In this document: piece by piece, positions 24,301-35,548 of the stretch
Position numbering within the stretch: the stretch's first letter is position 1
Layout of the letters: every line of letters begins with the position of its first letter
NCBI GenBank assembly: GCA_022393335.1
Contig: JAJEKB010021331.1
Span: 718,668-782,667 of the forward strand
DNA length: 64,000 nt
Direction of reading: 5' to 3'
Source of the DNA: Macrotrachela quadricornifera
Taxonomy: Eukaryota; Rotifera; Eurotatoria; Philodinida; Philodinidae
Position numbers and translations under genes: made by a program
Notes under the pieces: generated by a model
What the model was told of the DNA's origin: nothing
The model's database searches: none
What the model saw: the letters and a program-made list of their open reading frames with translations, nothing else

Positions 24301-24689
24301 TTTTCGAAATCGACGTTCGATTGGATATTAGATTCTGCGTGATAGACTGTCATGGTTATTTTTAAATACATAAGCAAAATTCTTGGTGAATAAGAAAGCG
24401 AATAGATCAGGATTCTTGATCGAATGCATGCTGATTCATTCAGATTTCATCCACCAAAGTCAGCAATTGAGGAGAAAAAGTATGATTATTCACGTTTGTT
24501 TTTTCATCAGTCGCAATGCCACTTCAACGATTCACTTTCTCTCTCCAGGCTCTATGATCCCACCACTTAACGCGTTGTATATAAAAGGCATTTTCTTCTT
24601 GTTTTTAAACAGTCGCATTACTGATCAATCCAAATAACTACACCAATGGTAGATTTCTCTCCAGCCACTTCGGTTCAGGTAATTGACGA
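21365..24689. other. Long gene-poor region
   Basis: AT-rich DNA with short unrecognised open frames (for example 21880-22161, 93 residues). A block near 23220-23260 is locally GC-richer (GGGAGCCAGTGGGCACCAC), which may be the edge of an old element. No domain, tRNA or clear terminal repeat was found. Confidence 0.5.
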
Positions 24690-25039
24690 TAGAGAGCTGC
24701 GGGTTCACGATTTTTTTGACCCAGATCCGGATTCTTTTTCTCAATAGAGAGCAATCTCTGTATGCAAGAAAATGCAAAAGATCGAGGTCGTGACTATTTT
24801 TAATTGGCTGCGGGTAGTGTCACAGCATTAATGAGATTTTGACAAAGAGGAAATTTTAGTATACGAGAGGTTGATTCTAACTCTAGTTAATTTAAATAAG
24901 GAAGTGAATAGAAATCGGGTCTACTAAAACTCGAGTGAGACCCGGACCCGACCCAGGACGGAGAAAAAAGTTTTTATCATACCCAGATCCGAACCCAAAC
25001 CCGACCGGGTCCGGGTCTATGTCGATCCGCAGCTCTCTA
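24690..25039. mobile_element. hAT-type MITE with GGGTCC-rich arms
   Basis: The ends are inverted: TAGAGAGCTGCGGGTTCACG at 24690 against the complement of CCGCAGCTCTCTA ending at 25039 (13 bp perfect). The flanks ATTGACGA and GTTGAAGA match at 6 of 8 positions, fitting a decayed 8-bp hAT target duplication. The interior has GACCCGGACCCGACCC and CCGACCGGGTCCGGGT, typical of CG-rich subterminal repeats in hAT elements. About 350 bp, no coding capacity. Confidence 0.8.
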
Positions 25040-25133
25040 GTTGAAGACGTTAGAGAAACAATTCAGATACCTACTTCCAGAGTTGTTCAATCAGGCGTGT
25101 ATACTGTAGCGAATACAAGAGCTGCCGCACATC

Positions 25134-25199
25134 GCTCTGTATAAAAAAAGCTTTCCAGAGTCCTTCGAAAACGTTCTGGAAAACTCCTTTTTTTACAGA
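25134..25199. mobile_element. Miniature inverted repeat, about 66 bp
   Basis: CTCTGTATAAAAAAAG and TTTCCAGA at the left pair with TCTGGAAA and CCTTTTTTTACAGAG at the right. It lies directly downstream of the hAT-type MITE. Either a tiny MITE or a structured remnant. Confidence 0.55.
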
Positions 25200-25282
25200 G
25201 TACCTATCAAAGTTTTAAAATTTGAAACTTTCCATATTTCTGTACCCTATTATAATATTATGGGCTGTCAGGTATAGTCCTA

Positions 25283-25382
25283 GATCCGATCTTTCACGAG
25301 CTTTTATTTGCTATAAAATACATCGTATCATCTATTTGAAGCTATAGTGACACCCCGTTGAATAATATCACTTCCCACCCTG
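25283..25382. mobile_element. Lone right end of the mariner-like family
   Basis: About 100 bp (TTTCACGAGCTTTTATTTG...CCCACCCTG, followed by TA) matches the right terminus of the element at 7650-8690. No left end is present upstream, so this is a truncated copy. Confidence 0.65.
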
Positions 25383-26687
25383 TACCTAAATCTCGTTTTA
25401 CAACTAGACTTTCGAGAAAGAGAATAGAATAAGAAGTTTGACATTTTTTTTCTTAACAAACCTATATAAAAAAAATCCTATCACTGTTATAGTGTTAGGT
25501 CTACATGAAAAAGTTGTACTGCATGCAAAACGTGAAGTTCTCGGCGAATTTTTGAAAATTTTTAATAGGTTTTTTTCGCAAGTGAGGTTATGATTGACAA
25601 TTTGGCGTTTCGAGGTAAAAGTATGAGAATTTCCAACTCTTCTTTTTACTATCGGGGAGCACAATTTTCTCTATCACTTCGTGATTTGCTTGTTTGTTTT
25701 GAATAAAAAAGGAACGACGAGTGATGATAGAAATGAATTCGTCTGAATATTTTTTTCGCCTATGTATATCGTTGCTTGTTATTTGTGTTTACTTTCATAT
25801 ACTCTGGAGTGAGACGCAAATTGAAGAAACTGTTGGCGCATTATTCAGATTCATTTTTATATAATGAATGCGTCTGCTTTAACTACCTAACTGTTAAACG
25901 TTTTTAAAAACTATATGGTAAACTTTTCACAAAATAATTTTTCAGAATTTTTAGGCAAAAAGTCGGATCGCTTTGTAACGGAAAAGAGAAATAAAAGAAA
26001 TAGCCCTACTGAGCAAAACATATTTAATAAACTGATCGTATTCTTATTCGATCGTTTTTCTTTGTATTGTGCAATTGCAAGGATGAGGAATATAATCGAC
26101 ATGAAACATCAGAATTAGTACAGTGACCCTCAATAGGAGCAGGATGTTAGTGCCAATCCACAGCATACAAAAAAAAACAGATTTAAGAAATTCTTGCTTT
26201 TCTTTTTTTAAAAGAAGAAAGCATGACGGTGTATAAAAACAGTAGATGTATGTGTAGAGCATTGCTGTAGAAACTTTATTTTTATTCGTTTGCACTTCTT
26301 TTACTATTTAACATTTACTTCTTACTGGTCAAGAAATTTTCACTGTTACAAGAAAAATCAATGATACTTCGTAAGTTCAAAATTTTGAGCATTAGTGATA
26401 GACTCTAGTGACGTAACCAGAAAATGACTGATAAAGTGTATGAGCCCCCAAGTTTTTGGAAATGGCGTCTGACGTCGAACAAGCTTGATTTTTGAAGCCA
26501 TTCGCCGCAATGTAAATCTCTGGCCTCAATCATTCCTTGACTTCTTCCTCGATTTAGATCGTCTCACAGCAAGTAGCTTTAAGAGAGCATACACGTTGCC
26601 ATCGAGTAAAGCCAGAAAGTAAAGTCTTCTAACTCCTCATTTTATGAAATATTCATCTTTTCCAGATATTTTAAACTGTAATAAAAA
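25383..26687. other. Non-coding stretch with upstream region of the GFRP-like gene
   Basis: No recognised gene. Immediately before 26688, TTCATCTTTTCCAG (26653-26666) looks like a splice acceptor, so a 5' UTR intron is possible. Confidence 0.45.
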
Positions 26688-27023
26688 ATGTCTGGATCCA
26701 ATGAAATGATTCATCTGATGGTCACTTGTAACAAAGGCACAGACCAAGTAGGTCCAACTGGGATTATTTGTATAACGAAACCAGGTGGTGATGGTAGTAT
26801 TCCGCCCAAACTTAATCGTGTTCTTGAAGAATCTTTTGCAAATTACAAATTAAGTACTGTACATGCTGGTGTTGAATGCAACGAGCCACCGGCTCGTGTA
26901 CTTCAGGTTTTACAACAACATTTTGGTCTCAAGTATCTCGGAGATTTCTCAGATAGAGATAAGAAAATGTGGATTGTGAGCAATAAGACATCACCAAAGA
27001 AAGATGATGAAGATGAGAAGTAG
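26688..27023 (+). CDS. GTP cyclohydrolase I feedback regulator (GFRP)-like protein
   Basis: A 111-residue, single-exon protein. Its layout resembles GFRP (84 residues in mammals): an N-terminal strand MIHLMVT, a VGPT motif at residues 21-24, a central helix, then PPARVLQVLQQH and a closing MWIVSNK strand that align with GFRP's PPRIVLDKLE and LVWCLHKE. GFRP binds GTP cyclohydrolase I and mediates feedback by tetrahydrobiopterin. The C-terminal DDEDEK tail and a longer loop after VGPT are extra. The similarity is partial, so this is a tentative family call. The length, composition and codon use support a real gene. Confidence 0.5.
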   Translation: MSGSNEMIHLMVTCNKGTDQVGPTGIICITKPGGDGSIPPKLNRVLEESFANYKLSTVHAGVECNEPPARVLQVLQQHFGLKYLGDFSDRDKKMWIVSNKTSPKKDDEDEK

Positions 27024-27607
27024 ACATAAAGAATATTAGCAAAGCTTTTCCATCGTTTTGCCCGCATGTTTATCGCAAGGATAATTTCTGATTGTGTTAC
27101 AGGCTACATATGACATATGTTATTTCTTTTCTTTTTTTTTTCTTCCCCCTTTCCCGAAACCGTTTGTTGAGATGATATAATCTCGGTCTCGTCCATCACG
27201 CATCGATATATACCGATGTGTTTTTAGTGATGGAAGAGACGAGGAGATATATTTTCTCTATTTTTCTTTTCCTTCTTTCTTTTATTTTGACCCCTCCATT
27301 TTTTAAATCAATATCATTAGCCAATCGGCCATTTCCACGATCTAATTCTTCTCATCCATCGTTATTTGCCCCTAACGTATTTGGTACCGTGACCATTCTC
27401 TTGATTATCTTTGATTAATCAAAGTGTTGTTAGATAACAACAACAACAACAAAAAGTTTATTCTACCGACCATTTATAATCGATGAAATCGAAAATTTCT
27501 CGAGAATTAGCTGATGGAAACATTACTTCATTTATCAATCGTTGTGAAGTAACTTGGTCCAGAATTTACAAGTCCGTTAATAACTATAATATCGGAACAA
27601 GTACTAA
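27024..27607. other. 3' flank and spacer
   Basis: Includes a T/C-rich stretch (27125-27155) and a CAA trinucleotide run at about 27437-27450. No gene recognised. Confidence 0.5.
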
Positions 27608-28223
27608 CGAGAAAACCGATTCAACTGGTTAATCACTTTTGGGCTCGGATACTGCATAAAGTAGACCCCAATGGGGTGTGTAAAACCTCAGTAGAACAAA
27701 TCCCCATAAGACTTTTATTTGGAGTTATAGGTATTTTACTACAACTCCACTCACTAATAAAACGTATGGTGAAAAATTGAACTATTGTATTTTGAGCTGA
27801 AACTTTGGCGGTAGAGAGGCCTAATAATGAGTGAAACATCCTGAAAATTTCAGCTTTAAAAGATGTTTATTTCCGAGATATTCAACTCGAAAAAAATAGG
27901 AGCGCTTCGTTTACTTTTGCGACATAGGTGAAATTTTGAAACTTAAATATCTCGGAAATAAAACATCTTTTAAAGCTGAAATTTTCAGGATGTTTCACTG
28001 ATTATTAGATCTCTCTGCTACCAAAGTTTCAGCTCAAAATATGATAGTTCAATTTTTCACCATACACTTTATTGGTGGACGGAGCTGTACTAAAATGCCT
28101 ATGACTCCAAACAAAACGCCTATGAGGATTTGTCCTACTGAGGTTTTATACACCCCATTGGGGTCTACTTTATGTACAGTGTCCGAGCCCAAAAGCGATT
28201 AACCAGTTGAACCGGTTTTCTCG
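27608..28223. mobile_element. Palindromic MITE, TAA target duplication (PIF/Harbinger-like)
   Basis: CGAGAAAACCGATTCAACTG at 27608 mirrors CAGTTGAACCGGTTTTCTCG at 28223, and the arms pair for about 270 bp (GGGGTCTACTTTATG, AGCTTTAAAAGATG, TATCTCGGAAATAAA and others) around a short centre near 27885-27950. Direct TAA flanks lie on both sides, the 3-bp TWA target typical of PIF/Harbinger. Arm identity is about 90%. No coding capacity. Confidence 0.85.
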
Positions 28224-28811
28224 TAAGAGATTGTATTTTATTTTCCATTTACTATAAATAATTTTGATGTGATAACCATGGTTGTGCTTTTCAGAAGTGG
28301 GCAGAGTTGCATTGTATAATGATAAATCCGAACGAGTATCGAACCTTTTAGTGCTGATGAAAATAATGGAAAGAAGAGGGTCACCATTGGTTAATAGAAT
28401 TCCATTGACAATGAATGTTTTGAAAGAATTCATTTAACTTTGTAAAAGGCTTTTAAAAAAATTTAAGTGAAAAATTAACAGGGCGAAAAAAATTTGCCCT
28501 ATCCTGATGACAGTCTCTTATTGGCACAGAAAGAGTAACATATTTATTTCAATTCAAAATGAATTTTTTTATGACGAGTGTGAGTGCTTTCCAAATGGTT
28601 AACTTCTTTATTGGTTTAGCGTTGAATTAATGTATGTTTTCTACACTAATTCAACCCAGAGAGGTCTTTCTGGTTGCGTGCGCGTACAGGTGAATATAAA
28701 TATATATCAATTCATTTGCAATTTTTTATTTTTTTTCAATTAAAATTACATGGCAATCAAAAAATAATAATCAATAGATGAAAATAAAATGAAAATTATT
28801 AATTAATTCCA
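28224..28811. other. Spacer
   Basis: AT-rich; includes a GCGTGCGCGTACA patch at 28675. No gene recognised. Probably holds the 3' UTR of the NHL gene. Confidence 0.5.
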
Positions 28812-29759
28812 TTAATTTCGTGGTTTTTCAATATTAAATCGTTGTACTCGTTCGTTACCAGAATCAGCAACATAGAGATTACCTTGTCGATCAAATGACA
28901 ATCCTATGGGATAATTGAGTTGATTTGCTTGTGCTCCTTGATCATTTCCACCGGCAATAACAATTCCTTTCTGTGCTCCCTTAGGCCAACGTACAATCCG
29001 ATGATTTTTTTCATCAGCTACATAAACAGTACCCAATTGATCAACTAGAACTCCGTTAGGATAATATAATTGAGTCAGACGATCTCCTGGTTGTTGCCCA
29101 CCAGCAACAACAATACCTTCTTTTGCACCTTCTATCCATTTCATAACGCGGTGATTTTCCTGATCAGACACAAATATTGAATGTTCTCGATCAACGAATA
29201 TGTAAGTGGGGTAATTAAGTTGATCAAGACGGTTTCCTTTTCCGTTTCCACCTGCCACTACTATTCCTTGAGATTCACCTATTCGGTATTTTCTTACTTC
29301 GTCCTCGTCAGTATCAGAGACATAGAGAAAACTATTGTTATCCATGGACAAGCCATAACAAGAGATATTTGAAATAATTACTTCACTACTTTTTCTTTTT
29401 TGACGAGACCATTTAACTATTCTTCTATTATCTCGATCACAGATAATAAGACTATCTTTCTCTTTATCCACAATCACATCTGATGGATGCTTCAATTGAT
29501 GAGTATCATTTCCTTTTCCATTTCCACCTGCTACTATTTGTCCATTTTTTTTACCTGATTTCCAAGCTACGATACGATGATCCCAATAATCAATACCATA
29601 AATTGTTTGTTCATCATCTACATATAACCCTTTAGTGCCAGTGAGCATTCCTTTTTGTCTTCCTATTGTTTGACCATTCTTGTTCCATTTGGCATTTGCA
29701 GGAATATCTACGAAACTACCACGAAGTGGGACTAGAAAAAAGAGAAAACATATCATCAT
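28812..29759 (-). CDS. NHL-repeat beta-propeller protein, probably secreted
   Basis: From ATG at 29759 the frame gives 315 residues with a hydrophobic start (MMICFLFFLVPLRG) that can act as a signal peptide. About six NHL repeats follow, each pairing a strand such as LYVADSGNERVQRF or VYVADEKNHRIVRW with IVVAGGNGKG and QLNYP-G-L-VD. They would close one propeller. The start is uncertain: the pyrimidine-rich TTTTCTCTTTTTTCTAG just before TCCCACTTCG (exon edge 29731) is a strong splice acceptor, and the related gene at 56113-57205 is certainly spliced at the equivalent place. A missing upstream exon is therefore possible, and the 'signal peptide' may be a translated intron end. NHL propellers bind protein or RNA partners; the ligand is unknown. 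Confidence 0.85.
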   Translation of the reverse strand: MMICFLFFLVPLRGSFVDIPANAKWNKNGQTIGRQKGMLTGTKGLYVDDEQTIYGIDYWDHRIVAWKSGKKNGQIVAGGNGKGNDTHQLKHPSDVIVDKEKDSLIICDRDNRRIVKWSRQKRKSSEVIISNISCYGLSMDNNSFLYVSDTDEDEVRKYRIGESQGIVVAGGNGKGNRLDQLNYPTYIFVDREHSIFVSDQENHRVMKWIEGAKEGIVVAGGQQPGDRLTQLYYPNGVLVDQLGTVYVADEKNHRIVRWPKGAQKGIVIAGGNDQGAQANQLNYPIGLSFDRQGNLYVADSGNERVQRFNIEKPRN

Positions 29760-30311
29760 AAAAAGGAACCTTTCATTTTCTTTCAATTGTAAGAAAAGAG
29801 TAGAAGTGCAAAAAAGAAAAACTTGTTATACTTAAGTATCTCCGGAAACAAGTACAGAAAAGACTCTTTAACCTATTGAATTTTATATAGATCGACGTTC
29901 TTCAGCGTGCTCTTTCTAACTGCAAAAACTCGACCTCTCTTGCTTAAGTCGTTGGTACTTTAAAAAAATCCAATATTAATTTATTCACTATTTACTGGTA
30001 TAGTAAAAGTAAAGTGCCGCCACTAATAAGAAAGGTCCAAGATTGTATTCAAGGTAAGAGCCTTTTAAGGTTTCATAAACCTGAAAACCCGTTTTTTAGA
30101 TGCCCCACACTTCAGAGAATACCTTTGAAAGGTTCGGTAAAATACTTTTTTTTAGAGTGCTGTTTCTCATTGTTGATCAGCAATCAGATATATACTGTAG
30201 CGGTAATGAAACAGTTCACCAGTGTTTTATTACACTAGGTTACGTGGAAAAGCTATCAAATATTCGAGATTTACCAGAATGCCTGGACTGTTTAGTAAAA
30301 ATTCTTGTCTC
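29760..30311. other. Spacer upstream of the NHL gene
   Basis: No gene recognised. Would contain the NHL promoter or a first exon if the spliced model is right. Confidence 0.4.
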
Positions 30312-32050
30312 ACGACGGAGGTACCCGAAGTATTCACTCGGCTTAGTCCTCAACAGGACTAGTTGAAGCCCAAAAGGAATCGTGCCCATCGACCTTTGAT
30401 CAAAAATTATCACCATTTCATTATTCACATAGACACGTGGAGTATGAGATTGATTTCTTATTTTTTTTTATTCCTTTTCTTATTCGAAATATGAAAGTTC
30501 TTTTCTGTAATGAGGTTGATGGCTCATCATATCCAGTAAAATTTTTTAGATGATAAGAATCTATTAGTGAATGGACACCATATTTCATTTTTGAGAACTT
30601 CCGTCAGTTCTAATGGAAATAGCATTCTGTAAAAAAATAATTGAAACATAGAATTTTGTTACATCAACTGCAACGAATAAGAGAAGATATATCACAGTTC
30701 ATAACTTGACAAGAATCTGTATTTATATCGACGCATATCTCATTGACTGTTTCGAAGACTAATCGAATGATGTTGTCTCTTGTGTTCATAGAAATGAACA
30801 GTTGATTGAGAATAACACGATCGTAGCCATGTCTTTTACAGAAAATGTCTAATGGTTGATTGCCCAGATCAGGCATGAGGGAGAAAAAGATACTTTTTTT
30901 TGAATATCCGGTGGTAAAACCTTGTCTCTCCAGTAATAGACGAGAGATGTGATCAGTTTACCAGATTTACTTCATGTGATGGCAATATTTTTGGGTTGAA
31001 GTACTTTTTCACGAACATCTAGAAAGTATCAGTTAGGGAATTATTAACAGAAAAAATCAGATTCACTCTCGCTAGGCTCTTTAAGACACAAATAAATCGG
31101 CCCTAATATTTCACCGGCTAGATTGATCATTGATTGCATCGTGTACGAATGAGTAATCGCTATTCGATTTTGCCTTGCTCAACGAACTCAATACATGGCT
31201 GCTCAATTTAATCGACATCATCCATGCAATGCAATGTAACAAATTTAGTTATTTTTGCAAAGCCCAACGCTTAAAATCAACATCATGTACAATGAGATAA
31301 CTTTCACGAGCTGCTTCGAACTTCTCACACACACAGATTTCAATATTGTGAGAGACACCCATTTGAATCGATGCTGAAGACTTTTCGATATATGTTTACA
31401 TTTTCTAGTCGCTTCGACAATTTCATTATAGAGGCCGATGGCGTTTATCATGTAATCCAGAGAGAACTTTTGGAGTGGAGTATTATGTTTACGCACCTTC
31501 TTACTTTTCGTGCCATAAAAAGTAGGATCATTTTCTTCATCTGCTTTAGCTTCATAGTTTTTGTCTTCATGTGCGTCGAAAAAGGAAGCGTCAAAGTCGA
31601 ATGTATTTTCATTTTCCATCTCGTATGACGAACTCGTCCAATATTTTGTACAACTAATCGACTAGTTATTGTTCAGGACTATTACCATAAAGACGACAAG
31701 AATCTTTCTTCGCAACACGCGGTCGGCTAACATGATCGTCACGAACTCAATGTGAATCACTTTCAAAAAAGTATACGAACAAATGCAGAGAGATCAATAC
31801 ACTCATCTCACTCTTTACATTCTTTCGTATTGTGGCAACACGAAAGAAAGGATGCATACAAAAAATAAAATATCAGCCTTATAATCCATGTTTCTATGTG
31901 AATAATGAGACAGTGACAACTTTTGATCACAGATCCATGGATACGAATCCTTTTGGACTTCGACTAGTCCTATTAAGATTTACCTATGGTGAAAAGATGA
32001 GCTCTAAAGTAAGTGGACATTTTGAGTACCTTCCTCGTCAGAAGGCAAGG
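30312..32050. mobile_element. Pogo-like DNA transposon relic with long inverted ends
   Basis: A roughly 110-bp segment at the left (AGGACTAGTTGAAGCCC, TTTGATCAAA, TTATTCACATAGACACG) returns inverted at the right (CTATGTGAATAATGAGA, CTTCGACTAGTCCT) at about 85% identity, with weaker similarity further out. Exact termini and the TA duplication could not be fixed. The open frames at 30240-30428 and 31832-32086 are two readings of this same inverted repeat, not genes. A decayed transposase lies between the ends. Confidence 0.7.
30664..31619 (-). pseudogene. Pogo/Tigger-like DDE transposase pseudogene
   Basis: In minus-strand order, alternating frames show an acidic N-terminal part, then KFEAARESYLIVHDVDFKRW (the helix-turn-helix DNA-binding end), then near 31100 LAGEILGPIYLCLKEP. 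The CSASGKL-type region is lost. ERQGFTT-type and NQPLDIFCKR follow, the position where family members have 'QPLD' after the third catalytic acid, and then DRVILNQLFISMNTRDNIIRL. Multiple frameshifts and stops. The catalytic acids cannot all be placed. The block order fits pogo-type DDE endonucleases; a database search would confirm it. Confidence 0.65.
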
Positions 32051-35000
32051 CTGTTCTCATATACTCAGAGAAAGATCACTTTTTAGTTTAGCAACCTCCC
32101 AAGCCTTTTTCTAAGTTTAGTTCAAAACTGATTTTCTTTTGAGTATACTAAATCCTCATTCGAGGTAAGATAACGACAGCTTAGTGCATTTTGTCTAATT
32201 CATACGTTGCACTCCAAGCAATCAAAACAAAACTACATTAAAGGTTCTCTCATTCTATGGTAAAACTGTACAGATGTAGTTCCTGGATGCAACAGTGCGA
32301 GTTCAAACGGATCGAGAGCGTTCTCATTTCCAGGCTGTTCCTTTGTTTTTTCTTATTTCTTGATTTCGTCGTTCGTTGCAAAAAGAATAAAGAATATCTA
32401 ACCTTTATTTATGAGATGTGTCTCGTTATGACAACATGTTTCAAATCTTCCAAAAATTCCCCAACAATAGTTCCGTGACTGCATATATGTGTTTTTGGGA
32501 CCTAAATAAATATGAAAATACTTTAATAAATAAAAATTGAGATTTCTCTATCTCATCTATTGCTTATCAGTTTGTTTTCTATTTTTTTTTATACAACTAA
32601 AGTTGGTTACTTACAGCCATTATAGAAATGCGTATGACATTTTGTTTTAAAGCATTCAGTTACAGCACTATTCAGCGTAATGCACATCATTGCGATAAAT
32701 ACAATGAGTAAGTATTTTATCATTTTTCTAGAAAATAAATTGATTGATCAATAGTGCATATACAATTATTTGACAGTAGTTACTGATAGATTCGGCTAAC
32801 TAGACACACTGTTGATGTTGTTATTCCGATACTTTATTCTATAAAAAAAATACAGAAAATGCTAAAGATAATTCTACCTATATTTACATTTTTCAATAAA
32901 TACATATGAATGAATGTGAAAATGCAATAAAGATTCATAACTTTTGAAAGAGGATTCATGACTAGAAGTTCCATTAGGCTTTTTACTGTCTCAAGACATT
33001 CTATTCAATGAGATATACATGAATTAGAGGTATAGTTCTTCAAAATAATGTCCTCCATTATTAAAATTTAGTTTTAGTATTGTAAATCGAATTCGACAGT
33101 TACTCGAGTTTTTATAAGTTTCATCACTTATCTCACATATTCCATTAGGAACCACTTGTCAAACATAACTTCTTAAGATCTCTTAATGATTTGTCAGGAA
33201 ATATACATTTTGTTCAGATAAAATAATACTTTCTTTACGCACGCGCTTGTATACTGTGTATCAACGCATTATTCGGATATAAATATAATAAATTATTACA
33301 GCGAAGATTCGATCTAAGTTGTTAATGCACATTAACTGATATTATATAATTGGACGTTCAAAAAAAGTCAATAATCAAATGAATTAGCGGCACACGATTA
33401 CTTCATCAAGTTCAATTGGTCATATAAAGTTAACCTAAGTCATCGTGAATATAATTTTGCTACTAATAAAAATTTTCTCAAAATTTTTTAATAAGTCTTA
33501 TCGTCATGTTGCACATAATGAAACCTTTTGAGTGTTTTTTATACTAAAATGATTTAAATATATGAAGATAGTTCTTGAGTTTTCAACTGATGAATATTAA
33601 ATGACAAATATCACAAATAAGATAACATGTCATCTAGCTGAAGATTTAGATTTTCGAGTTGATATTACCACGTAGAAAAGAAAACTCCATTTTTGTTGAG
33701 CCAATAAAACTTAATGTAACATTGATCAAAGAACATTTTTGATAGCGGAACTATAAAGAAATTTTAAAGTTATGGTGGGAAAAACGACCATTTACTAAAA
33801 AAAATCTTTCTCTACACATTTCACATGTATTGTTCTTATTAGAAACAATGTTTCTCAATCGATAAGAGATAGTTTTAGTTGGAGAATTTTTTTCAAAATT
33901 TTCAAGTTCAGATATAAACAAAATTTAATTTACTAAAAATCTTTGATTTTCCATGTATTTTGTATAAACTCTTCTTATTAAGACCATTGTCTGTACTTTA
34001 AATAATTTCTTTACCTTGAAGTATGTATAATATGTTGTTTGTGTTTTGTAAAACAATGAAAGATTAAGTGGTAATCATCTTCTCACATACGATTTTCTTT
34101 TTCTTTTTCACTTTCGAAATTAGTATCTTTGGACTTTCTGCACTTTATGATAGGTATCTATTACATTTTGTTTATTATAAAAAGGAGAGAGACCTTTTAA
34201 AGATAAATACGATCGGTTGCAAAAAGCTAATTTAAAAAAACTTTATCTTTATAGCACGTTATGTGATACCAATAATGAAATGAAGAAAAAAAAACGAAAC
34301 AATGTTCATTTTAAAATCACAAAAAAGAACAATAAAAATTTATTGAAATTGATCACTATCCAATATATACAAGTAACGCTCTTCGCTGGATTCTGCTTTG
34401 ATAATTATACTTAATACATATACATGGATTGCTAGTGACGGTTATTCTATAAAATCCAGTCTTTAAACTTTCTATTAAAACTTTCGTATGGGAAAGTAGA
34501 GAATAGATCGGAGTCAGTCATCGTTTTCTCTGCTCCACTCCACTCTTAACTTCTGTTTTTACATGATATGAGCATTAACCAATGCAATGCCTCATTTTCT
34601 TGCTCAAAATATCGTTCACAAGCGATATAAAAACCAAAGCGGATTTAAAAAAAATGGAGAATAGTCGTTCATCGGCGTCACTTACTGCTATCCGCTTTCA
34701 TGCTGAACTCTATTTTCACATAAGTTCATTGTCTTGTTTCCAAAACCACACTCGTTAACATTTCACTATCTCAAAAGAATTACAGAATTTTCAGCTGAAG
34801 GATCCTCTGCAGGAGACTCAAAGAAAAACAAGTAAAAGCACATAGATCTATAATATAAGTGCATCATGTCTAAGTTTATGAAAACATCGCTGCGAAATCT
34901 TAACTATTTTTTTACAAATACTCAATATTGAGATGCATGAGTTACTCAAAAACTGATTCAAGGAGGAATAAAATTACAAAATAGTGATCGCTTTAAAGCT

Positions 35001-35293
35001 CAGATTCTCAAAATCTGATTGTATGAAAGCTAGATTTTGAAAAGCATTTCATTGGCTGAAATTTCAAATAGATAGAATCTAATTGATCAAAAGTCCAACG
35101 TGAAAAGTTTGCCAATGACTGAGTATACCGAAAATAACTGAGCAGTGATCTTTAAGCTGATGTTCTTTTGGCCCGTTGACAAGCAAGCTTATTTTACATT
35201 ATCCAATCCAACCTCCATCGAGAAAATATTCCAGTTTTCGTTTATACACTTCTGTTACTATTCACTTAAAAAGACATTACACTTTAAAAGTCG
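32051..35293. other. Long AT-rich region up to the assembly gap
   Basis: More than 3 kb with no recognised domain, RNA or clear terminal repeat. Open frames at 32257-32478 and 34217-34414 are short and of low complexity. Confidence 0.5.
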
Positions 35294-35303
35294 NNNNNNN
35301 NNN
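35294..35303. other. Assembly gap (10 N)
   Basis: Ten Ns, the usual placeholder for a scaffold join of unknown length. The F-box pseudogene on its right ends exactly at the gap, and nothing on the left side continues it. Confidence 0.97.
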
Positions 35304-35548
35304 AAATCAACATTCGATATGAATGTTTGAACATTTTTAAATGAATTATTTAATAGAGTTGAAATACTTTTATTAAAATGATTTGTAATAAGTGTAAATT
35401 TATCGAAATAAAATGGTAATGAATAAAGAGATGATAAATGATTATTTTCATAAGAATTATCACAACGAATAAATCATTTCGTTTCTAAATGATAAAATGA
35501 TGTTGAAAACAATTTTACTATTTTTGTTATTTCATTAAATGCATAACA

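Noticed and set aside
30240..30428. Similar small proteins at 30240-30428 and 31832-32086 (FDQRSMG / FDHRSMD)
   Set aside because: They are the inverted ends of the pogo-like transposon read in corresponding frames.
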